Below are positions 14,770-22,243 of a DNA stretch of 27,080 bases, piece after piece. The stretch is taken from NCBI GenBank assembly GCA_002409995.1, contig DHOR01000016.1:109841-136920 (forward strand). Direction: 5' to 3'. Below the pieces are notes generated by a model that was not told where the DNA came from, did no database searches, and saw nothing but the letters and a program-made list of their open reading frames with translations. Origin of the DNA: Hungatella sp. UBA5385 (lineage in GTDB: Bacteria; Bacillota; Clostridia; Lachnospirales; Lachnospiraceae). Within the stretch, counting starts at the first letter, position 1. Each line of letters opens with the position of its first letter. A program made the translations under genes and the position numbers.

Positions 14770-15360
14770 ATGACATTGGAAGGAAAACGAATCGGATTCG
14801 GTATTACCGGATCTTTTTGTACCTATGATAAAGCATTTTTGCAGATTCAACGATTGGTTGATGAAAAAGCAAAGGTTCAAACTATATTTTCGGAAAACGG
14901 AAGCACAATAGACAGCCGTTTTGGAAAAGGGGAAGATTTTCTTAAAAGAGCGGAGGAGATCACTGGAGTTATCCCTGTAACAACCATAGAGGGTACAGAG
15001 CCAATTGGACCCCAAGCTCTTCTTGATGTCCTTTTAATCTGCCCATGCACAGGCAATACATTAGCTAAGCTTGCAGCTGGAATTACCGATACCTCTGTTT
15101 TAATGGCTGCAAAAGCACATTTAAGAAATGAAAGACCTGTTGTAATTTCCCTGTCTACCAATGATGCATTGAGCATGAATATGAAAAATATTGGTCAATT
15201 GCTGAATATGAAAAATATATACTTTGTAACATTTGGTCAGGATGATCCTGAGAAGAAGCCAAGGTCTATGACTGCAGATATGGATTTTCTTATACCTGCA
15301 CTGGAAATGGCTTTAGAGGGAAGGCAGGTTCAGCCGATTATAAAGAGTCCGATATTATAA
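14770..15360 (+). CDS. dpaB: Dipicolinate synthase subunit B
   Basis: This 196-residue flavoprotein-family partner of DpaA has GFGITGSFCTYDK at the N-terminus and the CPCTGNTLAKLAAGITD segment that marks SpoVFB/DpaB. It works with the A subunit in dipicolinate formation for the spore core. AAGGGAG precedes the start. An ATG 6 bp earlier stops after two codons and is not used. The gene ends just before a clear terminator. Spore-forming Clostridia vary: some use DpaAB, others an electron-transfer flavoprotein instead, so this organism has the dedicated enzyme. Confidence 0.9.
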   Translation: MTLEGKRIGFGITGSFCTYDKAFLQIQRLVDEKAKVQTIFSENGSTIDSRFGKGEDFLKRAEEITGVIPVTTIEGTEPIGPQALLDVLLICPCTGNTLAKLAAGITDTSVLMAAKAHLRNERPVVISLSTNDALSMNMKNIGQLLNMKNIYFVTFGQDDPEKKPRSMTADMDFLIPALEMALEGRQVQPIIKSPIL

Positions 15361-15368
15361 GAATATAA

Positions 15369-15400
15369 AAATAAGCCGTGGGATTTAGCGGCTTATTTTT
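15369..15400 (+). terminator. Terminator after dpaB
   Basis: AAATAAGCCG (15369-15378) pairs perfectly with CGGCTTATTT (15389-15398) and continues into TT. It is largely symmetrical and could act on both strands. Confidence 0.75.
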
Positions 15401-15419
15401 ATACGTTTCATCTCCTCAA

Positions 15420-15480
15420 CAAACGTTTGAGTAAAAATCTCATGAACTTAATTTGTTTTATGTTATGCTGGAAATACAGT
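15420..15480 (+). promoter_or_regulatory. Palindrome and possible aldolase promoter
   Basis: CAAACGTTTG (15420-15429) is a perfect 10-bp palindrome with a central CG, in the style of LacI-family operators. About 24 bp downstream, TTGTTT, a 16-bp spacer and TACAGT form a modest promoter candidate ahead of the aldolase gene. Confidence 0.35.
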
Positions 15481-15517
15481 TGGTTTATGGAATAACAGTT
15501 ATAGAATGGAGGAAAAT

Positions 15518-16681
15518 ATGAGTTTAATACCCCTAAGACCTCTTATGGAGGCAAGCATGAAATATGGATTTGGACAAGGCGGATTTAATGTCAATGCAGC
15601 TGCACAGGCAAAAGCCGTGATTGAGATACACGAGATGTTTCGTGCACCGGCGATTTTACAGGGAGCTGATCTTGCCAATGGATTTATGGGCGGTAAAACA
15701 GATTTTATGAATGCAACACTGGAGGATAAGAGAGCAGGAGCTAAGAACATAGGAAATGTGGTGAAAAAGTATGCACAGAATTCACACATTCCGATTGTGC
15801 TGCACCTGGATCATGGCAGAGATTTTGAATCCTGTGTGGCAGCTATTGACGGAGGTTATACCTCTGTGATGATTGATGGGTCGTCCCTTCCTTTTGAGGA
15901 AAATATTGAACTAACCAGAGAAGTGGTAAAGTATGCTCATGCCAGAGGTGTAAGTGTGGAGGGAGAGCTGGGGGTGCTGGCTGGTGTGGAGGATCATGTA
16001 TTTTCAGAAAAATCCACTTATACAAATCCCCTTGATGCAGTGACGTTTTTCCAGAAAACAGGAGTGGACGCTCTGGCTATTTCCTATGGAACCATGCACG
16101 GGGCTTCCAAAGGACAGAATGTGAAACTTCGCAAAGAAATAGTCATAGCTATTCGGGAATGTATGAATCATTTAGGAATATTTGGTGCTTTAGTATCCCA
16201 TGGCTCATCCACTGTTCCAAAGTATATTGTTGATGAGATCAATGGTCTTGGCGGGCAGCTCAGCAACACTTATGGCATTTCCATTGAAGAACTTCAGGGC
16301 GCTATTCATGCAGGTATCAACAAAATAAACGTGGATACTGATATTCGTCTTGCAGTAACAAGAAATATGAAAGAGTTTTTTGCTAACTATCCTGAAATGC
16401 AAAACAGCCCATCTATTGGTGAAATCTATGAGCTGTTGGAACAGAAAAAAGCTGCATTTGATCCAAGAGTATTTCTCACCCCTATTATGGATACCGTTAT
16501 GTATGGAGTAATTCCGGATGAGGATGTAAATGCAATTGTTCAGTGTATTGAGAGAGGAGTAAAAGAGGTAGTAGGTACCTTAATTGTTAAATTCGATACT
16601 TATGGAAAAGCATCTTTTGTAGAAAATGTGATTCTTGAAGAAATGGCAGAGCGCTATAAGACAATAGATAAATATTTGTAA
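15518..16681 (+). CDS. Class II (zinc) ketose-bisphosphate aldolase
   Basis: This 387-residue aldolase would cleave a ketose bisphosphate, such as fructose 1,6-bisphosphate, to dihydroxyacetone phosphate and an aldehyde. Zinc ligands are His99 (LHLDHG), His194 (GTMHG) and His228 (VSHGS), with catalytic Asp98 and the phosphate-binding NVDTD (271-275). The start at 15518 is set by GGAGG 5 bases upstream; an ATG at 15506 overlaps that site. The protein is longer than most family members. After the usual FDPRVFLTP region, an extra segment (about residues 325-350) precedes the FDTYGKA end, and a further tail of about 22 residues follows. It stands alone between two terminators, beside a sugar operon, and may act on a non-fructose substrate. 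Confidence 0.85.
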   Translation: MSLIPLRPLMEASMKYGFGQGGFNVNAAAQAKAVIEIHEMFRAPAILQGADLANGFMGGKTDFMNATLEDKRAGAKNIGNVVKKYAQNSHIPIVLHLDHGRDFESCVAAIDGGYTSVMIDGSSLPFEENIELTREVVKYAHARGVSVEGELGVLAGVEDHVFSEKSTYTNPLDAVTFFQKTGVDALAISYGTMHGASKGQNVKLRKEIVIAIRECMNHLGIFGALVSHGSSTVPKYIVDEINGLGGQLSNTYGISIEELQGAIHAGINKINVDTDIRLAVTRNMKEFFANYPEMQNSPSIGEIYELLEQKKAAFDPRVFLTPIMDTVMYGVIPDEDVNAIVQCIERGVKEVVGTLIVKFDTYGKASFVENVILEEMAERYKTIDKYL

Positions 16682-16705
16682 GAATAACTGGTGATATAAA
16701 AGATA

Positions 16706-16748
16706 AGAGGTGCTGATAGAATCTGTTGATTTTACAGCATCTCTTTTT
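16706..16748 (+). terminator. Terminator after the aldolase
   Basis: AGAGGTGCTG (16706-16715) pairs with CAGCATCTCT (16735-16744), including one G-U pair, followed by TTTT. Confidence 0.75.
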
Positions 16749-16780
16749 AAATGGTTTTTGTAAAATATGTGCAAAAGTAA

Positions 16781-16836
16781 TTGACAATTTATGATTTAAA
16801 AGATAATATATAATTAATTAAATTTAATAATTAATA
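16781..16836 (+). promoter_or_regulatory. Strong promoter with AT-rich operator
   Basis: A perfect TTGACA (16781-16786), 17-bp spacer and TAATAT (16804-16809) precede the isomerase operon. Immediately after the -10, spanning the start site, is an imperfect palindrome centred on AAATTT (ATTAATTAAATTTAATAA, 16813-16830, continuing TTAAT). This is a good repressor position and suits control by the ROK protein encoded downstream. Confidence 0.65.
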
Positions 16837-16848
16837 TAAGGAGGGGCT

Positions 16849-17718
16849 ATGAAACTTGGTTTTATGACAAATGATTTAGTAAAGCAGGGGATAAAACAAT
16901 TGGATGAACTTGCTGTATGGGCTGAAATCCATGGCTTTCAAGATATGGAAGTGGGACCTACTGTTCCTATGGAACGGGAAGCCTTTGAAAAGGTAATAAC
17001 AGATGGTAAAGTGGGGATTTCCTCTCTTACCTATTGCAGAAATTTTTTAAGTACAGATCAGTCTGAAGCAGAAAGCCATATCAGTGAATTAAAAAAAAGA
17101 ATTGATTTTGCAGGAGAGCTTGGAATTGAAAAGATTGTTACTTCAACAGGGATTGATAAAACTTTGGAAGAAGGGATTTATGACAAGGCGGACTCTATTC
17201 GAAGAACACCATTAAGAAGTCTGGAACAGTTTCTTATGACATTTGATCCTATCGTTGACTATGCGGAAAAGAAGGGGGTCAGGCTGGCTTTTGAAAACTG
17301 TCCTCTTATGGGGAATATTGCCATCTCACCTGTTATGTGGCGTGAGATATTCAAACGTCTGGACAGTGACAAGGTGGGGCTTGCCTACGATCCATCTCAT
17401 CTGGTTTGGCAGTTTATTGATCCATATGATCCCATAAAGGAATTTAGCAGTAAGATATTTCACGTACATGCCAAAGATACGGAAATTGATGAAAAAAGAT
17501 TAAAGGAATGTGGATTCCTTACAGATTTCAGCTGGTGGTGTTATCGCATTCCGGGACATGGTGTTCTTCAGTGGGATAAGCTGATTGGCTGTTTAAAAGA
17601 GGCAGGGTATAAAGGAACCATCAGTATGGAGCATGAAGATCCATCTTATGAGAATTCATTGGAAGATGTTACGAAAGGTCTGGTTCTTGGAGCAGATTAT
17701 ATAAAACAATATATCTAA
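16849..17718 (+). CDS. Sugar isomerase/epimerase-type TIM barrel (AP endonuclease family 2)
   Basis: This 289-residue TIM barrel belongs to the xylose-isomerase-like superfamily. Metal-binding residues typical of the family are visible: Glu149 (FENCP), Asp181 with His184 (YDPSHL), the HVHAKD histidines (205/207) and a Glu near 261 (SMEHED), plus a GHG motif (236-238). Such proteins isomerise or epimerise sugars or keto-sugars, and some perform lyase chemistry on 3-keto-glycosides. AAGGAGGGG precedes the start. It is first in an operon with a Gfo/Idh oxidoreductase (15 bp gap) and a second TIM barrel, a combination seen in oxidative sugar pathways. The exact substrate is unknown. Confidence 0.85.
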   Translation: MKLGFMTNDLVKQGIKQLDELAVWAEIHGFQDMEVGPTVPMEREAFEKVITDGKVGISSLTYCRNFLSTDQSEAESHISELKKRIDFAGELGIEKIVTSTGIDKTLEEGIYDKADSIRRTPLRSLEQFLMTFDPIVDYAEKKGVRLAFENCPLMGNIAISPVMWREIFKRLDSDKVGLAYDPSHLVWQFIDPYDPIKEFSSKIFHVHAKDTEIDEKRLKECGFLTDFSWWCYRIPGHGVLQWDKLIGCLKEAGYKGTISMEHEDPSYENSLEDVTKGLVLGADYIKQYI

Positions 17719-17732
17719 GGAGGAGTTTTGTT

Positions 17733-18833
17733 ATGGTACGAGTGGGAATTGTAGGGGCAGGAAATACCATTGGAATTGCGGGGATGCATATTCAGGGGTA
17801 TAAGAGGATTCCAGAGGTAAAGATCACTGCAGTTTATGATATTTTAAGGGAACGGTCACAGGAATATATCCATCGATTTGATCTAAAGGATGCAAAAGCT
17901 TGTGAAAGCTACGAGGAACTTCTTGGCGAAGTGGATGCGGTCAGTATCTGCACTCCTAATGCCTATCATATTGAACTGACAATACAGGCGCTGAAGGCAG
18001 GCAAACACGTATACTGTGAAAAACCATTTGGTAATAATGCAAAAGAGTGTGAACCAGTTCTCCGGTATGCGGAAAGTTCAGGAAAGGTCTGCATGATTGG
18101 TCTTTGCTATCGTGGGATACCGGCATATATGTATATGAAAAAGCTGATTGATGAAGGAGAACTTGGGGAGATTTTCTATGTGAGACAATCCCAGGGCGGC
18201 AACCGGATTGCCAATCCGGAAGTGAAACTGGAATGGCGAATGCAGGAGGAACTGTCAGGTCCCGGAGCGATGGCTGACTTTGGAAGTCACATGCTGGATA
18301 TTGGGGACATGCTGATTCGGGACTGTGCAGGTCCTATCAGGGAAGTGCAGTGTATGAGTACCATCTGTATCAAAGAGCGGAAGAAAATTAATGGCAGTGG
18401 TACAGGTGCTGTTGATAATGATGATGTGGCCTCATTCTCTGCCAAAACTGAAAAGGGGGTGCTGCTTTCTTATACAGCCAGCCGTATTGGAAGCAAACAT
18501 ACCACAGAGGTATATGGAAGCGGTGGTTGTGCATTCTTTGATGGAAAAGAGCCGTTTTCCCTGCAGATACAGAAAAAAGACCCTGATGGAGGTTATACAG
18601 GGGATCTGGAAACAGTGAAGGTACCGGAAGAGCTGTATATGATCAATGAAAATGTACCAAAGCAGCCTTTTGTAATTAATTTTTATTTTGCAATGAAAGA
18701 ATTTATAGATGCCATTGAAACAGGAGCTCCTGTTGTGACGGATTTTTCCAGAGGAATCTATATTCAGAAGCTGATTGATGCCCTTTGGGAGTCCTCCAAA
18801 ACAGGGAACAGCATAAATATTGATTTTCAATAG
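17733..18833 (+). CDS. Gfo/Idh/MocA-family NAD(P)-dependent oxidoreductase (first)
   Basis: This 366-residue protein has an N-terminal Rossmann domain (VGIVGAGNTIG, 4-14) and the family's EKP motif with catalytic Lys97 (CEKPF). The C-terminal substrate domain has DFGSHMLDIGD, where His186 and Asp182 are in the usual catalytic region. These enzymes oxidise or reduce a hydroxyl of sugars, inositols or glycosides using tightly bound NAD. AAGGAGGAG sets the start. Sandwiched between two TIM-barrel isomerases, it probably makes a keto-sugar for them to act on, or reduces one they release. Confidence 0.87.
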   Translation: MVRVGIVGAGNTIGIAGMHIQGYKRIPEVKITAVYDILRERSQEYIHRFDLKDAKACESYEELLGEVDAVSICTPNAYHIELTIQALKAGKHVYCEKPFGNNAKECEPVLRYAESSGKVCMIGLCYRGIPAYMYMKKLIDEGELGEIFYVRQSQGGNRIANPEVKLEWRMQEELSGPGAMADFGSHMLDIGDMLIRDCAGPIREVQCMSTICIKERKKINGSGTGAVDNDDVASFSAKTEKGVLLSYTASRIGSKHTTEVYGSGGCAFFDGKEPFSLQIQKKDPDGGYTGDLETVKVPEELYMINENVPKQPFVINFYFAMKEFIDAIETGAPVVTDFSRGIYIQKLIDALWESSKTGNSINIDFQ

Positions 18834-18848
18834 GAGGTAATGAAAGAT

Positions 18849-19700
18849 ATGAAAATAGGTTGTCATGCAGTTTTATTTACAGATCAGATTGCTATAGATA
18901 CAGAAGGTGTATTATCAGGTCTGGCAGCTTCCGGAGGTAAAGGGGTTGAGATTGGAGCAAGATTTTTCGGCATTGATAAGAACATGGAATTAAAGGGGCT
19001 ACTTGAAGCACACAAGATGGAGTTGTCAGGATTACATGCAGTGATATTGCTTACAGATTTACTGGATCAGCCGGATAAAGTAAGAGATACCATTGCAAAA
19101 GCAGCAGAGTTTCTTCAGGTTATGCCTAATAAAAATATTATTCTCACAGGGGGCAAACAGATGCCGCCAGTTGCTGGGGAAAATCATGAAAACAGAGAGG
19201 AAGACCGCCGGCTGTCTGATCCTGCTCAAGTAAAAACGATTGCTAAAATGCTGAATGAGATGTCCAGTTTTGCAAAAGAGTCAGGAGTTCAGATACACTA
19301 TCACAATCATGACTGGGAATTTGAACATAACGGTATCCTCTATGAGGCATTTATAAAGTATGCGCCTGATATGAACTTTGCGCTTGATACAGGCTGGGCT
19401 TTATCCTCAGGCTGGAATCCTGTTAAAATGATAGAGGAACATCCTTCCAGATATACATATGTACATATCAGGGATTTCCGGAAGAAAGATATGGTAAACT
19501 GCCATAATCATATAGAGAAGCAGGATAAATTTGTGGATCTGGGAGAGGGAGATGTTGATTTAAAGCAGCTGATGACCACTCTTAAGACCCATATGCCAGA
19601 CAATGGCTGGGTTGTTATTGAATATGAAAAGGGTGAAGTCAGTTTTGAACGTTATGTCCGTGCAGTACAGTATTTAGAAACACTTTTATCTTCATTGTAA
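18849..19700 (+). CDS. Sugar isomerase/epimerase-type TIM barrel (second)
   Basis: This 283-residue TIM barrel is of the IolE/IolI-like branch. It has a YHNHDWEFE segment (151-159), Asp180 (FALDTGW), His206 (YVHIRDF) and a Glu-rich end of strand 8 (VVIEYE, about 256-260), consistent with a divalent-metal site. The start is ambiguous. GGAGG at 18833-18837 is 11 bases from this ATG but only 2 bases from an in-frame ATG at 18840, so I prefer the later one, which gives the family-like opening MKIGCH. It closes the operon and differs clearly in sequence from the first TIM barrel, so the two should catalyse different steps. Confidence 0.83.
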   Translation: MKIGCHAVLFTDQIAIDTEGVLSGLAASGGKGVEIGARFFGIDKNMELKGLLEAHKMELSGLHAVILLTDLLDQPDKVRDTIAKAAEFLQVMPNKNIILTGGKQMPPVAGENHENREEDRRLSDPAQVKTIAKMLNEMSSFAKESGVQIHYHNHDWEFEHNGILYEAFIKYAPDMNFALDTGWALSSGWNPVKMIEEHPSRYTYVHIRDFRKKDMVNCHNHIEKQDKFVDLGEGDVDLKQLMTTLKTHMPDNGWVVIEYEKGEVSFERYVRAVQYLETLLSSL

Positions 19701-19734
19701 AAAGGCAAAACAATGTACTCCATTCCCTGCTGGA

Positions 19735-19759
19735 AATACCTGGTAAATTCCGTTATAAT
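19735..19759 (+). promoter_or_regulatory. Weak -35/strong -10 promoter for the ROK gene
   Basis: TATAAT (19754-19759) lies 17 bp after a poor TGGAAA -35, about 50 bp before the GTG start. The regulator could therefore be transcribed separately from the operon before it, although no strong terminator separates them. Confidence 0.4.
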
Positions 19760-19810
19760 AAGAATAATACAACTTCCTGATTTACAAATAAAATTAACGG
19801 AGGAAACAAC

Positions 19811-21040
19811 GTGGCTATTAAGGGAAATAATCTGCCAAGAGTAAAAAAACAAAATGAAACGCTGATCAAAGAAATCATCTATAAATATGGACCAATTTCC
19901 AGAAGTAAAATCGCAGAGATGCTATCTTTGACTCCGCCCACCATTACAACCAATGTAACCGCATTGATTGAACAGGGATTGGTTTATGAATTTTCTACTG
20001 ATATTTCAGATTCTGAGGAAAAAGGTGAAGAAAAAGTATTGGGACGGAGACCTGTTAAGATTAACTTTGTTCCTGACTCCAGATATGCCATAGGAGTTGA
20101 GACAAACCCATATAACACAGCAATCTGTATGCTGGATTTGCGAGGTAATGAAATCTGCAGTGCCCGCTATGAGCCTGCAAAAGACAATTATGAGAAAGAA
20201 CTGGATTTGCTTGCACAGAGAATACAGACACTGATAGATAAAAGCAAGGTTGACAGGGAATGTATCTTAGGTGTGGGATTTGGTCTTCCTGGATTTGTTG
20301 AGCCGGAGGCAGGTGTCTTAAGAGAAAGCTTTAATACAGGCTGGAACAACAAAAACATTGTTCGTGATTTATCAAGGAGGCTGGATCTGCCTGTTCTCAT
20401 TGGAAATAATGCCAGAATCCGTGCAATAGGTGAAGAAATGTTAAGCAGAACCCTGCGTCCAGAAAGCTTCGCATACTATCTGATTTCCTACGGAATTGCC
20501 TGTCCAATGTTTGTAAAAAGCCGTATGATAATCGGAGAAAACTCTACTGCAGGAGAGGCTGGCCACATGGTCGTAGATATTCACGGACCAAAGTGTGAGA
20601 CCTGTGGTCATTATGGCTGTCTGGAAGAGGTTGCAAGTGAGAGAGCAATTTTAAAAAAATGTAAAACAGGCATGAGAGCAGGGGAAGCTACTATGCTGAT
20701 GGAATTGTGCCCTGATATTAACAGCCTTACCATGAAAGAGGTTTTAACGGCAGAGGAGTGTCTGGATGAATATGTTATGAGTGTTATGAATGAAGCCATT
20801 CTTTATTTAGGGGTGGCGCTTGCCAATATTATTAATCTGATCAGTCCGCCTCTTGTTATCATTGATGGTTATATCATGAAACTTAAGAGAAATAGAAGAC
20901 TGCTTCTGGAAGAAACCAGAAAACATATTTTTGCTTTAAGTGAAGAAGAAATTGAGTTTGAATTTGTTGATTTTGATCCATTGACAGGTGCCAGAGGGGG
21001 AGCTGCTCTGGCTATTAAAGAATTTTTTATTAAGGGGTAA
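19811..21040 (+). CDS. ROK-family transcriptional repressor
   Basis: This 409-residue protein has an N-terminal winged helix-turn-helix (about 14-60, with SKIAEMLSLTPPTITTNVTALIEQ) fused to a ROK domain, the XylR/NagC layout. The ROK zinc site appears as His252 (GEAGHM) with Cys262, Cys265 and Cys270 (CETCGHYGC); the first two Cys are one residue further apart than usual. The kinase-type phosphate loop is absent (GVETNPYN instead of a DxGGT form), and the catalytic Asp is replaced (GNNAR), so it should bind a sugar ligand without phosphorylating it. It starts at GTG with GGAGG. It is followed after 4 bp by a Gfo/Idh gene and is the likely regulator of the surrounding sugar genes. Confidence 0.85.
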   Translation: MAIKGNNLPRVKKQNETLIKEIIYKYGPISRSKIAEMLSLTPPTITTNVTALIEQGLVYEFSTDISDSEEKGEEKVLGRRPVKINFVPDSRYAIGVETNPYNTAICMLDLRGNEICSARYEPAKDNYEKELDLLAQRIQTLIDKSKVDRECILGVGFGLPGFVEPEAGVLRESFNTGWNNKNIVRDLSRRLDLPVLIGNNARIRAIGEEMLSRTLRPESFAYYLISYGIACPMFVKSRMIIGENSTAGEAGHMVVDIHGPKCETCGHYGCLEEVASERAILKKCKTGMRAGEATMLMELCPDINSLTMKEVLTAEECLDEYVMSVMNEAILYLGVALANIINLISPPLVIIDGYIMKLKRNRRLLLEETRKHIFALSEEEIEFEFVDFDPLTGARGGAALAIKEFFIKG

Positions 21041-21044
21041 TTAT

Positions 21045-22058
21045 ATGAAGAAATGGAGAGTTGGGGTAATCGGCTGTGGTAGAATTTCTTCTGTCTATCT
21101 TGCTGCATTTAAAAACATGCCTGAACTGGAAGTTTGTTTTGCAGTGGATAAGAGAGTGGAACGCGCCAAAGCATTTTCAGAGGAATTTGATCATTGCGGC
21201 TACTCCAATAAGATAGAAGATATACTTAGTCAAAATCTGGATGTTGTGCATATACTGACGCCTCATCATCTGCATAAGGAACATTCCATAGCCTGTTTAA
21301 ATGCTGGATTTCACGTATTGACTGAAAAGCCTATAGCAATACTGGAATCAGATGCTGATGATATGATCGAAGCTGCCAAAAGGAATGGAAAACAGCTTGG
21401 GGTTATCTTTCAAAACCGTTATATTGAAGGGATCAGAGAAGTAAAGGCTATGATAGAAGCAGGGGAATTTGGCAGATTGACCGGAGCATTTTCCACTTTA
21501 AACTGGTGGAGACCACCTTCTTACTATGAATGTGACTGGAAAGGAAAATGGGATAAGGAAGGCGGCGGTGTTGTCATTGATCAGGCAATCCACAGCCTTG
21601 ATCTGGTTCGTTATCTTATGGGGTGTGAACCTGTAAAAGTAAATGCCAATATAGACCGCAGAGTTCTGACGAACATTGAGGTGGAGGATGTGGCGGATGC
21701 AGCTATTGTTTTTGAAAATGGAGCTGTTTATTCCTTCTATGCCTGCAACTATTATACAAGCAACAGTCCCATCAGGGTTGAGATCAGCGGTGAAAATGGA
21801 ACAGCTTTACTGACACAGAATGAAGTGCTGATTAAGATAAAAGGGAGACAGGACAAAACAATCTATCCTGTGGTTGGACCTGACGTTCAAGGTGAAGCCT
21901 ACTGGGGCAATTATCATGAGGTGCAGATTCGCGATTTTTATCAATGTCTGGAAGAGGGGAAAGCAGTGCCTATTGATCCTGAGGATGCGAAAAAAACATT
22001 AAAACTGGTGCTGGATATTTACCGTTCCGGTAAAGCAAAGAATCCAAATATATTTTAA
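21045..22058 (+). CDS. Gfo/Idh/MocA-family NAD(P)-dependent oxidoreductase (second)
   Basis: This 337-residue protein has a Rossmann motif GVIGCGRIS (7-15), EKP with Lys95 (TEKPI) and the catalytic-region motif IDQAIHSLDL (His183, Asp186). The WWRPPSYYECDWKGKW segment and GGGVVIDQ are typical of the sugar-oxidising subgroup. The ATG at 21045 is chosen because AAGGGG sits about 8 bases upstream, overlapping the end of the ROK gene; an ORF start 57 bp earlier lies inside that gene and has no ribosome site. It is only distantly similar to the first Gfo/Idh enzyme, so the two may oxidise and re-reduce different positions of a sugar. Confidence 0.87.
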   Translation: MKKWRVGVIGCGRISSVYLAAFKNMPELEVCFAVDKRVERAKAFSEEFDHCGYSNKIEDILSQNLDVVHILTPHHLHKEHSIACLNAGFHVLTEKPIAILESDADDMIEAAKRNGKQLGVIFQNRYIEGIREVKAMIEAGEFGRLTGAFSTLNWWRPPSYYECDWKGKWDKEGGGVVIDQAIHSLDLVRYLMGCEPVKVNANIDRRVLTNIEVEDVADAAIVFENGAVYSFYACNYYTSNSPIRVEISGENGTALLTQNEVLIKIKGRQDKTIYPVVGPDVQGEAYWGNYHEVQIRDFYQCLEEGKAVPIDPEDAKKTLKLVLDIYRSGKAKNPNIF

Positions 22059-22115
22059 TTCATCATGTTTTTAACTGCTGAGCAAAAAGGATAAAGGTTT
22101 TGTTTTGAAATAAAG

Positions 22116-22144
22116 TTGGAAATCGATATTTTACATGATATAAT
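22116..22144 (+). promoter_or_regulatory. Promoter of the PL22-like/sulfatase-maturase pair
   Basis: TTGGAA (22116-22121), a 17-bp spacer and a perfect TATAAT (22139-22144) predict a start near 22151 and an AT-rich leader of about 93 nt. Confidence 0.65.
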
Positions 22145-22243
22145 TCATAAGTAAAGTATCAATTTTCAACTTTTTTAATTAACAATTACATTTATCCATA
22201 ATATTCTCATGATCACATTAAGCCAAAGGAGTAATCAATCAAA

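Noticed and set aside
15843..16025. Minus-strand open frames within the aldolase, ABC, PL22 and radical SAM genes
   Set aside because: They lie antisense to well-supported genes, have no ribosome sites, and their translations have low-complexity or non-protein-like composition.
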